Assembly: GCF_030272615.1 (NCBI RefSeq)
Contig: NC_081411.1
Location: 186,108,449 to 186,172,448, forward strand
DNA length: 64,000 bases
Source of the DNA: Cryptomeria japonica
Taxonomy: Eukaryota > Streptophyta > Pinopsida > Cupressales > Cupressaceae
Reading direction: 5' to 3'
The notes under the pieces are model-generated. The model saw only the letters and a program-made list of their open reading frames with translations, was not told the origin of the DNA and made no database searches. How positions within the stretch are numbered: position 1 is the first letter of the stretch; every line of letters begins with the position of its first letter. Below, in pieces: positions 21,988 to 33,629 of this stretch. The position numbers and the translations under genes were made by a program.

Positions 21988-23899
21988 CTTGATCTAGAAT
22001 ATATTTCATGAAGGGTTGAGGAAGCTCCACTTCCTTTAATCAAATGGTCACACAAAGAGTGCACTTCCATTCTTGAAAGGTTTTAGCCTATTCTTCCCAA
22101 CACCAACACTTGGCTTAAAGGTAATGGTGTTAGACTCATCAAAATCATGGTTGGAAAAGAAGATGACTCTAAGGGACCTCTTAGACATAAGTCTGAGATT
22201 CAGATTGACAATAAGGAAATTACATCATCTTCAGGCACCAAGATCAAATTGTGGGTTAGTCGGCCAGTAGTGGTTCCTCCTGAGGAGGCGACAATTCGTG
22301 GAAAGGAAAAGTCTCAGTTTCATGTTCATGTGATCGATCCTGATAATCCAGAAGAAGGACAATAATCTGATGATGCTCCTAAGTCTCTAGGTTTGGACTC
22401 ACCTCATGAGATTCCTTCCTCAGTTTCCATTGAGATGCCTCTTTCTCCTCCTGACATAATAGTGGAAGAGTCTCCTTAGAATGTCATTCTTATTTCAGTA
22501 GTTGAGTCACATCATGATCATCAACAAGAGGGTGTGTTAGAAATTCTTGAGGATACACCTGCATGTATCCATTTGTCAGAGATTGATACCTCTACTTCTG
22601 GCTTTGAATAATTTATAAGCAATCTTCATGCCCATTGGTTATTGAGAAAGTCATCTTCACCATCCAAATAGATACTCCTCCTAGGGTGACCATGGCTTTT
22701 CAAACAAAAACTGGTTCTCCTTTGCTTTCAGTAGCTACTCAAGGAGAACTAGTGGTTTTACCTCCATGGCTTAGTTCTTTTACCCCAAAGAGGAAGAAGT
22801 AATAAATCTCCCCTAATGTCTTTGACTATCAGCAACTCAAACAATCAAGGCCCAAGGTTGCTAAAAATGCCAAGACAATCTCAAGAGTGATTGTTGATTG
22901 CAATAAGATGAAAGTGGCAGAAATTGTTGAGCCCCTTGAGGATAAGCCACATGAGGAAATGCAAGCTTCTAATTACAGGGTTAAAAGGATATAATTGGGC
23001 AAACAAATGCATGAAGTGGTCAAACATGATGCCCAGCAATCATTAGTGCAGTAGTATGACAAACATCTAGCAAAGAAAGACAAGCTAGAAGAGGAGAACA
23101 AACAACTTGTTGCAATTGTTCATAAAATTACAAAACATGTTGGTGAAGGGAATAATCCTACAAGTTCTTATGGTTCCCAAGAACCTATTTGTGGAGTTGA
23201 GAGAGCTGCCTAGTAAGTACAAGCATTGGATTCTTGGGTGGATCAACTTCATGATCTATGTGCACAAGTGCTGAAAGACATTTTCCAAATGATATCTAAG
23301 TTGGAGGCCATCAAAGAGAAATTGAATCATACCTATGATACTTTCAAACACAATTTGAAAAGGGTTGAAGATAGTTTGACAATATGGAGCACCATTCCCC
23401 AACAATAGCTGATTTTTCTTTAGGAGCATGCCATTATTTCTTCCAGGGTCATGTACTTGGAATTTGAAGAACTTCTAGAGAATAAAGCCCTTGTTTTCAA
23501 ATCCCTCATTGAGGAGATTGATGATGCAATGAGATTGTGGGGTGAAGTATTTCAAGGTATTGTTTCCCATTGTGAGAAGGCTTCTTGCAACATAATGAGT
23601 CAGAATGGAGAGATGGTGCAAGAAGAAGAAGTTATTGTAGATCTACAGATGAGGATTCATAATGAATGGAGGAGCAAACAATTCTCAACTTCTTCAATTC
23701 GGGCTCTGATGAAACATCAAACCTTTTTGCATGAAATTCAATCCATCTTGGAGAAGAACAACTCAATACTTCTTCGATGCCATGATCCCATTGTGAAGAC
23801 CATGGTTGTTGCCAAGAACACCCAAGAACTGAATTGTGCTAAGCTACGAATGATCATACAGAAGTTCGGAGGATTCGTGTCTTCACATACTGCAGCTTA
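21988..23899 (+). pseudogene. Extra ORF of T1, 3' part (coiled-coil tail)
   Basis: This resumes the ORF cut at 8692. Joined across the TSD, DDGYV continues into LDLEYIS. Readable blocks are 22147-22365 (GTKIKLWVSRPVVVPPEEA), a Pro/Ser/Thr-rich stretch to 22800, basic repeats (22800-23050), and two helical blocks at 23226-23408 and 23451-23899 ending KFGGFVSSHTAA. Stops and frameshifts are frequent. The last 149 codons are uninterrupted and strongly helical. No known domain recognised. Confidence 0.6.
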
Positions 23900-24707
23900 A
23901 GTGTTTTTCAACACTTATTGTGTATTTTTCCATATTTGTAATCTCTAAGTTGTAAGTTTTTCTTTGACAAGTTACATGTAAAAACCTTTTATAAATTGCA
24001 AGTCAAGTCTTTACTTGCACTTTTATAATTACATGTAAGGCAACTATAGGTTGAGTTCAATTAGGACTATAGTTGGAATAAGTCATAGTTAGTTATTGAA
24101 TAAGTCTTGGTGGTTGAGATAATTTCTCAAGTTAGTTGGGATCCTCCCACCTTTTTCTCAAGGCTCCTCTTCTATAAATACTTGAGGGGTCTATTGTAAT
24201 CTTTATCTTTTTGAAAGCAAGCAAAAACTCTGCAAAATTTGCAGGAAAGAAGTCTTTGAACTTTTATGTGTAAATTGAAGATTTGAAAATAATTAAAGAA
24301 AATTGCTTAAGATTTGAGTCTTTGTGCTCCATTCTTGAGTTTGTGTTCCATATTACCTTTCTTGCAAGTGTTTCTTTGAGAACTTAATTGAATCTGAGTT
24401 GCAATCTTTGAGACGCAAGTATTGGAGATTAATTTAGTTAAAGTAGAAGTTCTATTGGGAAAAAATTGTAAGAATTTGTGCTTACACTTGTTCTTAATAG
24501 AGTTTAGAAGTAAGTAGATTTTATGAGAAATAGTTGTGACTCTTTGAGCTCACACTTGTTCTTGATGTCTTGTGTAGAAAGAATAAGACATTTCAGTCTT
24601 TATGCTATTATAATTTGTTCTTAGTACAGTTAGTATAGAAAAGGGTACATAGGACTTCACATAATCAAGACTTTGAGCTTGATATTGTTGTCTTATCTTG
24701 AAGGAAG
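23900..24707 (+). repeat. Probable 3' LTR of T1
   Basis: It follows the last T1 ORF and has LTR-like promoter structure: a TATA box tctataaata at 24171-24180 followed by an A-rich leader. No second copy is in the window because the T1 5' end is missing, so the edges cannot be set. A start at about 23951 (TGTAAGTTTTTC) is possible. It ends where element M begins. Confidence 0.4.
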
Positions 24708-24927
24708 TGACAGTAAAAATTTATCCAATATCGACCTAAGTGTTGGTATACTTCATTTCTAGTGTAATCTAGATGCCTTTGAAAGTGCCTATCGGTGTCG
24801 ATGTCTATCGATGCATGATTCCTGTGATGTCGGTGCATGTGTAGAAAATTGTTGCCGGTTGGTTACGAGTTGGTTGCCATCAATGACAACATCAACTATA
24901 TTCTCATTAGAGTGTAGAATGCCAACA
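24708..24927 (-). repeat. 3' LTR of element M, internally deleted
   Basis: The right edge (gccaaca, 24921-24927) is a complete LTR end beside a polypurine tract. Positions 24719-24927 match 56690-56890 closely. Left of 24719 the match stops; only TGACAGT (24708-24714) resembles the other end of the 5' LTR (39916-39922). So about 590 bases of the LTR seem to be deleted. The left edge is tentative. Confidence 0.65.
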
Positions 24928-25143
24928 ATCTCCCCCTTTAGTATTGATGGCAACACTCATGAGAAAAATCCAAAACTGTTATCCAAAACTGAAATCCAAA
25001 AAGAAGTGTGCTCCCCCTAAGCAAGTGATCTTCTCTATGCATATATTTTTCTCTATACTACTCCCCCTTTGACATCAACAACAAAGGATGTCAAAAGGAA
25101 TCAAAGAATACAAAAATGCTACTTCATCATCTGTAACTAGTTG
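24928..25143 (-). promoter_or_regulatory. 3' region of M with three purine tracts
   Basis: On the minus strand the purine tracts are at 25080-25071 (AAAGGGGGAG), 25020-25011 (TTAGGGGGAG) and 24940-24928 (AAAGGGGGAGAT beside the LTR), the same order and spacing type as in B. The start of this stretch still codes the end of the aORF (TDDEVAFLYSLIPFDILCC, stop near 25086). Confidence 0.75.
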
Positions 25144-25148
25144 GTTAC

Positions 25149-26835
25149 TGTAGAATTGTAAATTGTACGCACTTGCCAGGGTGGTACAATTTCACACCTA
25201 GTTTAGCACCTGCCTTGGCGCATTTTGCATTTTGCATTGCATTTACCCTTTAGCACTTAATTAGGTCTAAGGTTATATTTTTATCATCTCCCATATCATA
25301 AAGTTGGGCCCTTTTCATTAAAGTGTGCCCCTTTTCATTTTATTCCTCCAATACATCATTTAATCAAAAACCCTAATTAGGTCCTATTTTGAACTTGGGG
25401 GCTTGATTTCGAGGGCCAAAACATCTTGAAATCACCTGTAACTTCAGGATTCTCTCTAAAATCATCATATCCGACGGCCCTGAAAATTTGGTGAGAAGTT
25501 GGCTGGACCATGGCGCCCGGAGTGCACATGGTCCTGGACATTTTTCCCAAAATTTTAGGAGCGCGATCCAATCATAAAATAAAGCTTAACCCCAAGAAAT
25601 TGGCAAGAGATTCAATCTCTAGGTCGGCCAAAAGTTGAAATTAAGACCTAGGGTTTCATATATAAGAGCTCTCTTTCTTCATTTGAAAGGAGGGGAATTT
25701 TGGTTTCAAAGGGACCTTCTATGCAGCGAAAGAGCAGATCTTTGAAGACTTCAATAACATTCAACATCCATCCATCAAGTATTCATCAATTTCATTCATC
25801 CATTTAGGGCTTTGAAAGCATTGAAGAGCAATAAGGGATCACCGACTGAAGATTGGCTTGTAACCCTCCCTTGGGGTTGGGTATGATTTCATGTTGTTTT
25901 CATGTCTTTGCATAAGCCTCATTATATCATTTGTATTCATGCTTTAGATCACTTTGCATCTTGGTTTGGAGCATTTACATTATCATTTACAAGCAATTAG
26001 GTTTTACTTTCTAGGTTGATCTAGTTTGCTTACTTGCATTTTAGGATCTTGCACACACACAAGGTCTGCACACACACTACTTTTACAATACAACTTGGCT
26101 ATTCATGGAGGTGGAAATCACCAAAGCGGGGGTTTGACTAAGACAAAACCCTATATAGCCACCCACCATACCTTTTCAGATATAAGTGTAGATTTTGGGA
26201 TTCGGACGACGCCGCAAGTTGCAGATTCGGCAGAAGCAGATAGAAACTGAGCTACACACCAAATTTTAGGGCAAAAGACTAGGACAGGGGCGTGGGGCAC
26301 CCTGGTCCTTCCAGGATAGGGGCGTTGGGTTCCCTAGTCCTTCCAGGATAGGGGTGCTGGGCGCTCTGGTCCCTAGGACAGTGGCGCTGGGCACCCTGGT
26401 CCCTCAGTCAGACAGCAAGTCTCAGCATTTTCCGATAGCTTTTTCAGGTTGCAAAACAGCAGTTTCAGGAGCAATATCAGGACAGAGGCGCCTGCACCCC
26501 CATCCCGAACATTTTCACTCAGATTTTAACTCTGAGTATGCATCTGCATTCTTGTCTTGTTCTTATGGTTATAGCTTTCCATTGTTTAATCTCAATTCTG
26601 CAATCTTGTTATTAGTTCATACTTGCACTTTGGGGTTAGGAATTGAACTTGCATCATTTTATCTTTCAATTACAACAAAGGAACAGAAACCCTAATAGGT
26701 AGCCCATGGCTCTCTCTTCCACAAAAGGAAGTAGCCAATTGTGTGATACCTCTAGGCTCTTTCGTATTCCACAATGTGTGTCAAAAGGTAGGATTAGGGC
26801 ATCTTAGCCTAGTCTCACTTTTTTTTCCCTATACA
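25149..26835 (+). repeat. 5' LTR of element D
   Basis: 1687 bp, starting TGTAGAATTGTAAATTG and ending CCCTATACA. A TATA box catatataagag lies at 25658-25669. A GC-rich minisatellite of about four 32-bp units sits at 26280-26404. It pairs with 31237-32889; the length difference of 34 bases is mostly one minisatellite unit. Confidence 0.88.
26280..26404. repeat. GC-rich minisatellite in the LTR of D, about 4 x 32 bp
   Basis: Units resemble caggataggggcgttgggt followed by a ccctagtccttc-like half. They are strikingly G+C-rich beside the AT-rich rest. The right LTR has about three units (32368-32460). Confidence 0.85.
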
Positions 26836-26838
26836 TTT

Positions 26839-26856
26839 TGGTGAACCCGACGTGAA
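26839..26856 (+). promoter_or_regulatory. Primer binding site of element D
   Basis: TGGTGAACCCGACGTGAA lies four bases after the LTR end. F has the same site with one change (TGGTGAACCCGATGTGAA). I cannot name the tRNA with confidence. Confidence 0.75.
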
Positions 26857-27030
26857 CTTATTATTGCTTTCTCTTGCATTGCATTTGTTAGATCTAGATC
26901 TAGATTTAGTGTGTTTCATTTAAGTTTCATTTTCATTAAAGAAAAGAAAAAAAAAAAAAAGGAAAAGAAAGAGTGTGTTTCTTTGTTTCTTTGCATTGTG
27001 GTTTAGGTTTTATGCAATTTTTATTTCAAA

Positions 27031-29346
27031 ATGTTAGATTTTTATTTGCAAGATGTTCATATTTATGATGATGTATGCAATTATGTTGATCATGAGTATA
27101 TCCAAGATTAATTAGATGAAGCTTTAGATGTGTTTTTGAACCCTAAAGATACCAAACCTTCATTTTACCAAAAACTCATAAACATTGTTACTATGCCATT
27201 TCATTGTGATGAGAAAGATAAGTCGAATGATTCCCCTCAAGGGTACATTCCTATCAACTCTTCCACTAAATCTAGTAATATGGTTGTTTTCAATGATCCC
27301 CTCTATGAAGAGATGTCTCCTTTTGAATCAAAAGATAAACCTTTTAATCGATATGATCATGCTTTGTTGGATGATGCTCTTGATGACTTTGTGGCTTTAT
27401 CGAAATCTTTAAACAAGAACAAAACTTCTAAATTAGCTAACATGATAAACTTGAATGAGTATAATAAGCCTCTCTTTGAAGTCCAAGGTGCTTATCCTTC
27501 TCCCACCTTTCAAGTTCCTAAATCACCTCTCCTTACTGTCCAAGGAGGGTATGGTCATGATTCCTTTCTTACTCCAAATAAACCTATCATCACTGTGCAA
27601 GGAAGAAAACCTATAAGTCCTTATAGTTATGCCAAGCAATTAACTAGAGAGAGTTATAATGCGGTTGCCCATACTTATAATACTAGAAATAATAGGCAGC
27701 CTAATCCTCCTCTTGTTACTCTAGTTTCTCTTCCTAATCCTCAACCAATTCTTCTGCAAGCTCCACGTATTTCACAAATGCTTAGTAAGGACTATGATCT
27801 TATTGAACAACTTAAAACTACTTCGGCAAAGATTTCTATTTGGGATTTAGTTCAAACTTCACCTGTCTATCATGGGATGTTACAAGATGCTTTAAAAAAA
27901 TTAGATGTCCCACCTGCAGTGACACCTAATAATAATAATAATAACATGGCTTCCCTGATTGATTCTACAAGCAAACCCAAAGCTCAAATTGTGTTCACAC
28001 AAGATGAGTTACCTTCTCATGAAATTAAAAATCAATATGATCCTCTTATGATTGTAGTTATTATCAATGAAAGTGCTATAAGATGAACCCTTGTGGACAA
28101 TGGATTTGACCTTAATGTTTGTAGTATTGATTTATTGGACAAGCTTAATGTGGATCATTCTCTCATTAAACGTTCTTCTATTTCTATTCGAGGCTTTGAT
28201 AATGTTGGTAAAGAATGTTTGGGTATCATAATCTTACCTATTACAGTAGGTCCTATTACTTTACCTACACCTATTCATGTCATCTCTGGTAATTTGACTT
28301 ACAATCTTCTATTAGGGAGACCTTGGCTTCATAGTATGCAAGTTGTCCCCTCAAATTTGCATGGGTGAGTCAAATTCATTTATGACAATATAACATACAC
28401 CTTGCTAGCTGATACTAATCTTCAAGAACCATTACGAACTGGATCTTCTTGTTCAACTACTTCCAATCCTTCTACCACTTCAAATGCATCCACTTCCTTT
28501 AAGGATTTTGTCCCCTCTAGTACTCTTGATCCTTCTACTCAATCAGAATCTTCTCCCAAAGATATCTTTTCTCCCAAAAAGGCTCTCTTGGATGATGATT
28601 GGGGATCTTTAGACTTTAACCCTACTTTTGTAGGAGAATATAGAGTGCCTAAGATTGAGAAGCGAAAATCTAAGGAAGAAACTAAAGAGAAGCCCACTTT
28701 GTCTAAGCAATTCAGTAACAACTTTGTGGCTACCTCCGATTCAAATAACTCTTCAACATATTTCTCTAATACAAATAGCACTGAGACCTATGGGGCATCA
28801 CCATCCCTCTCTGATTTAGCATCCCTTCATGGTCGTGGTTTTCACATTTTGGCTAAGAGTAGCTATAGTGGAAATGGTTTTGGCACAAATGAACAAGGAA
28901 TTAAAGTTCCTTTAGAACATAACATGCATGAATATTCATTTGGACTTGGATATAATCTTTCTAAGCCCACCCAAGCATCTAAAAGACCATCTCTCAATGT
29001 GAATTCTATATTTAGTAGCGATGATGATCTCACTTCAACTAAATCATCTTCTACTTCTATCAACTCTCATTCCCCACATAAGGAAATCTTGGCGATGAAC
29101 AAATCTCTTTATGAATCCCCTCAAATTTCTAAATCCACTTATGAATCTTTATCTCCTATTCATCATAAAGTCCCTTCCTCTAGGGATAAGGCTCTAATAA
29201 ATTACACTCATCCCTCTTCTAAGATTTCTTGTGACTTTTCTTCTTCAATTTTTATCATTTTATACATGTTTTTGATCTCACTTATAGTTGAGCATTTAGC
29301 ATGTCATATTCAAATACCTCATTCAATCTATCATGACTTTAAATAA
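27031..29346 (+). pseudogene. Protease / G-patch-like ORF of element D
   Basis: It starts at ATG 27031 (MLDFYLQDVHIYDD). Stops at about 27112, 28084 and 28366 split it, with open blocks 27130-28086, 28093-28368 and 28402-29346. Repeated VQG motifs (EVQGAYPSP, TVQGGYGHD, TVQGRKP) lie at 27478-27600. The block DYDLIEQLKTTSAKISIWDL aligns with residues 587-606 of F. The aspartic protease has LVDNGFDLNVC and LLLGRPWLHSMQ, matching LIDNGAGLNIC and LLLGRPWIHAMQ of F. A G-patch-like stretch follows at 28831-28965. The Ser/Thr-rich tail ends in a hydrophobic helix (FSSSIFIILYMFLISLIVEHL). One frame throughout suggests recent coding. Confidence 0.85.
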
Positions 29347-31236
29347 CATTAATGGCTATTATGTTGCTCATCATTATGTGACATTGGTAGCTCATTTACT
29401 GGGGGCTCATTGTCATTCATGATGGTACAATTTCAAGTGCAATCATATTTTTGAAGCAACATAATAGCCTAATTTTCTATGTTATCTCTTGTTCCTATGG
29501 GGACAAGAGTGATTTCATACATCTCTTCTTTTTATGGTTAAAATTTCCCTTTGGGGTAATAGTGTGGAAATATTGATCATCTTTTCGTTAGAATCCTCTT
29601 TTCCTAGATATGGGAGAAGATGTGTATTCTCTTTCTTATCCTACCCACTTCTTGTAAGGAGCATTTTACATACACTAATGTCTTGCTTGCATGAACTCAT
29701 GTGAGTATGTAGTACATTTTGCTTATGTCTAAATCTCTCCCTAGAAGATTGTGTAAGTCCTTCTCATTGTCCTTATCCTTGGAAGGCAATGATCTTTCCT
29801 TATTTTTATCTAAGGATCCACTTTTTCCTATTTCGTGGATGGTGTGAACTTTATTACTTGATCTTATTCCTTGTATGCATTTGTTGTTGTTTGTTCAAGG
29901 ATTCTCTCTTACAAGAGGTGTAAGTCCTTGACTACAACCTCTTTTGCACTTGGTAAAATACATCCATAATGAATTCACTCTCCCAATTGGGTTAAAAAGA
30001 GTGTCATCCTTCATTAAGAATCACTTTCACCTCGCAAAAGAAGGAGGTATTGCATTCTTATTCTCTTCTTTGTCTTATTCTAGAAGATGTTATATTTGTC
30101 TAAGACAATTCCTCTCGGGGATAGGTGTCTTTTGTACAAAGATCTCTTCTCCTCTAAGGATCTCCTTTACACATACTACAAGATATCCCTTTTCAACTAT
30201 CTTATCCTTGCTTAAAGAGTGCAAAACTCTCTTGCTTGGATCTATGACATTGTTGCATTTTTGGGGTATCTTCTTTTGTGATGAAGGTAGGTATCCTTGT
30301 TCTACTTTGCTTATGACATAAACATTACAGTTTTTGAGCAATGGGTCATTCTCGAAACCAGAGCACAGACTCTTAGAGCGAGATGTCTCCATTTTTCTTT
30401 TATGCAAGGTGATTATTCTCGGAACTAGAGCACAGACTCTTAGAGTGAGATGTCACACTTTTGTACTATACATATACAGGTTGTAGCATACTCGGGCATA
30501 GACTCCTATGAGGTGCTTCTAACCTCACTTACACACACATGCACGAGGTTGAGTGGAACTAGCGGCATAAGGCTAGACTTTCTCACTCTCCTCCCTTACA
30601 TGGATCACCTAGATAGACTCTAGGGGCTAGTTTTCCATGTCCTTTTTCCCATGGATCACCTAGACAAGATCTAGGGGAGAGAAGTCCATGTTTTCTCTCT
30701 CACTATTCTTCTCATGGATCACCAATGTGTGTATTCATGCTTTTTTCCTTTCTTTTCTTCTCTTTGCATTTTGTTTCCATTTACATCCTTCATCTTGTGT
30801 TAGAGAACTCCCAAATCCTCACACTCTTTGTTGTGTTGGAATTGAGATTTAGTCCTCTTTCTTACCAAATGATTCTCCATTAGTTTTTTGATCTCCTATC
30901 AAATCTTCTTGTGAGCATTTGTCATCAATATTCTTTAACAATTCAAAGTGGTAAACATGATACCCTGTTTGAACTCACTAAAATTAGCAAGCCGAAAAAG
31001 GGGGGGGCATATAGCTACCCTCAAATTTTCATCACCTTCCTCAGTAAGCATTAGGTGATTTTGTGATCTAACATGTGTTTTGTAGGCTGCAGTTCCTAAG
31101 TGTGTACCGCAGATACCGCTGGGGGCTTCGTTCAACAGACTTATGGATATGTCCTTTTTCAAATAATGTTTACTTTTATGTACTTTAGCTTGCATATGCA
31201 CGTAGTGTTCATATGACCGCTAAAGTGGGGGCTAAA
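29347..31236 (+). other. Non-coding 3' region of D, ending in a polypurine tract
   Basis: There is no credible gene. Short direct repeats occur: attctcg(a/g)aac(c/t)agagcac at 30348 and 30415 (about 40 bases each), and catggatcacctagaYaRgatctagggg-like copies at 30599 and 30649. The last bases before the LTR, AAAGTGGGGGCTAAA (31222-31236), are the likely polypurine tract and resemble AAAGAGGGGCAAA of F. Confidence 0.65.
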
Positions 31237-32889
31237 TGTAGCATCGTAAATTGTACGCACTTGCTAGGGTGATACAATTTCACACCTAGTTTAGCACCCG
31301 CCTTTGTGCATTTTGCATTTTGCATTGCATTTCCCCTTTAGCACTTAATTAGGTCTAAGGTTCTATTTTTATCATCTCTCATATCATAAAGTTGGGCCCT
31401 TTTCATTAAAGTGTGCCCCTTTTCATTTTATTCCTCCAATACATCATTTAATCAAAAACCCTAATTAGGTCCTTTTTTGAACTTGGGGGCTTGATTTCGG
31501 GGGTCAAAACATCTCGAAATCACCTGTAACTTCAGGATTCTCTCTAAAATCATCATATCCGACGGCCCTGAAAATTTGGCGAGAAGTTGTCGGGACCATG
31601 ACGCCCGGAGTGCACATGGTCCCGGACATTTTTCCTGAAATTTTAGGAGTGCGACCCAATCATAAAATAAAGCTTAACCCCAACAAATTGGTGGGAGATT
31701 CAATCTCTAGGTCAGCCAAAAGTTGAAATTAAGACCTAGGGTTTCATATATAAGAGCTCTCTTTCTTCATTTGAAAGGAGGGGAATTTTGGTTTCAAAGG
31801 GACCTTCTATGTAGTGAAAGAGCAGATCTTTGAAGACTTCAATAACATTCAACATCCATCCATCAAGTATTCATCAATTTCATTCATCCATTTAGGGCTT
31901 TGAAAGCATTGAAGAGCAATAAGGGATTACCGACTGAAGATTGGCTTGTACCCCTCCCTTGGGGTTGGGTATGATTTCATGTTGTTTTCATGTCTTTGCA
32001 TAAGCCTCATTATATCATTTGTATTCATGCTTTAGATCACTTTGCATCTTGGTTTGGAGTATTTACATTGTCATTTACAAGCAATTAAGGTTTACTTTCT
32101 AGGTTGCTCTAGTTTTCTTACTTGCATTTTAGGATCTTGCACACACACAAGGTCTGCACACACACTACTTTTACAATACAACTTGGCTATTCATGGAGGT
32201 GGAAATCACCAAAGTGGGGGTTTGACTAAGGCAAAACCCTATATAGCTGCCCACCATACCTTTTTAGATATAAGTGCAGATTTCAGGATTCAGATGACGT
32301 CGCAAGTTGCAGATCCGACAGAAGTAGACAGAAACTAAGCTACACACCAAATTTCAGGGCAAAAGACCAGGACAAGGGCATGGGGTGCCTTGGTCTTGCA
32401 AGGACAGGGGCGCTGGGCACCTTGGTCCCTGGGACAGTGGTGCTGGGTGCCCTGGTCCCTCAATCAGATAGCAAGTCTCAACATTTTTCGACAGCTTTTC
32501 AGGTTGCAAAACAGCAGTTTCAGGAGCAGTATCAGGATAGAGGTGCCTGCACCCCCGTCCCGAACATTTTCACTCAGATTTTAACTCTGAGTATGCATCT
32601 ATATTCTTGTCTTGTCCTTGTGTTTACAACTTTCCATTATTTAATCTCAATTCTACAATCTTGTTATTAGTTCATACTTGCACTTTGGGGTTAGGAATTG
32701 AACTTGCATCATTTTATCTTTCAATTACAACAAAGGAATAGAAACCCTAATAGGTAGCCCATGGCTCTCTCTTCCACAAAAAGAATTAGCCAATTGTGTG
32801 ATACCTCTAGGCTCTTTCGTATTCCACAATGTGTGTCAAAAGGTAGGATTAGGGCATGTTAGCCTAGTCTCGCTTTTTTTCCCTACATA
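31237..32889 (+). repeat. 3' LTR of element D
   Basis: 1653 bp, starting TGTAGCATCGTAAATTG, with a TATA box at 31745-31756. It ends CCCTACATA and is followed by TSD GTTAC. It differs from the left LTR at scattered sites and by one 32-bp minisatellite unit. Confidence 0.87.
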
Positions 32890-32894
32890 GTTAC

Positions 32895-33600
32895 AATCTG
32901 AAAAATGTCTACCAAAACTAGATTTTGGCTCTACATGAATTTGTTGTTGTTGGAGAGAATGGTCTCAGACTGTTGGATCATGCTGGTTAGATCATGTATT
33001 TGTTTCTTTCGTGATCATTCTCCTTGAACTGCTGCCTTTGATATCTCAACCCGGTGAGTAATAAGACTGTCCAATTTTGGACCAAGTTTACTTTTGAGTT
33101 CCTAGGCTTTTGACCTTATCCTTGTTTTCTCTTTCTCAATTTTCTCCATCTTCTCCTCAAAAACTGCCATTTCCTTCTCAAAAATGGAGATAAGTCACGA
33201 AGATCCTATCATATTATCCGCTATGTCATCAATATCTTTTTGTGTCTTTTTAATCTCCTCATCAATATCGTCTGTCAAACAGTGAGGTTTACATGCTTCT
33301 CTATACAACTCCTTATACTCCAAAATAGTTGAATTGAGTACCGGTAATAGTGAATCCATATGCTCATTACAGTTTTTGATGGTTTTCTTAAAGAACTCTC
33401 CTTTCTCTTTATCTACTCTTTCCTTTATAGTATCTTCATTCACCTTATCTATAGTTATGATATTTTCAGCAATGAATTTGGACAATGTGTCCAATTTACC
33501 TATAGAATCATTAATGTGATCTATCTTACAGGTAGGTGCAATCATCTTCAAGATAGGTAATGTGTTATCAATTGTCTTAAATGATAAGGCATTGTCTTAA
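32895..33600 (-). pseudogene. Coiled-coil tail of the aORF of M
   Basis: The best block is 33551-33195, coding for KMIAPTCKIDHINDSIGKLD and onward, a charged helical stretch with DDIDEEIKKTQKDIDDIADN. Further down, fragments such as PKLDSLITHRVEISKAAVQG reach 32895, where the frame continues into 25143 once D is removed. It resembles the tail in H (59298-60095), which also has SLEKANTKKVLDKFKE-like helices. Stops and shifts are present. Function unknown. Confidence 0.6.
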
Positions 33601-33629
33601 ATGTGTTATCCGAAGCAAATATGAACTAT

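Larger units (their letters stand above)
1401..24707 (+). mobile_element. Old Ty3/gypsy (Tat lineage) element T1, 5' end missing, split by element B
   Basis: The element is assembled from a decayed pol (1401-5041), a 2.1 kb spacer, a decayed extra ORF (7148-8692 continued at 21988-23899) and a probable 3' LTR (23900-24707). All parts lie on the plus strand. Element B interrupts the extra ORF, and its TSD ATGTG (8688-8692 and 21983-21987) proves that the two halves were contiguous. The 5' LTR, gag and protease are not in the window because element A sits at the left break. Many in-frame stops and frameshifts mark it as one of the oldest insertions here. Confidence 0.7.
25149..32889 (+). mobile_element. 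Element D: non-autonomous Tat derivative with protease and G-patch-like segment only
   Basis: The LTRs are 25149-26835 and 31237-32889, with TSD GTTAC at 25144-25148 and 32890-32894. A primer site TGGTGAACCCGACGTG follows the left LTR, as in the autonomous element F. The only coding region (27031-29346) covers the part of the F polyprotein from just before the protease to the G-patch-like segment. Gag core, RT, RNase H and integrase are absent. LTR start (TGTAG...TAAAT) and polypurine tract resemble those of F, so mobilisation by an F-type element is likely (inference). Its insertion cuts the tail of M's aORF, which reads through once D is removed. Confidence 0.88.

Noticed and set aside
26026-26695. 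ORFs within the LTR of D (74 and 113 codons; also 32042-32670)
   Set aside because: They lie in LTR sequence and are not equally open in both LTRs; chance openings across the minisatellite.
27031-29346. D ORF as a host aspartic protease gene
   Set aside because: It lies between LTRs with a primer site and TSD, and matches the protease part of the F polyprotein.
29944-30407. 125-codon plus and 105-codon minus ORFs in the 3' region of D
   Set aside because: Low-complexity and overlapping each other on opposite strands; no domain.
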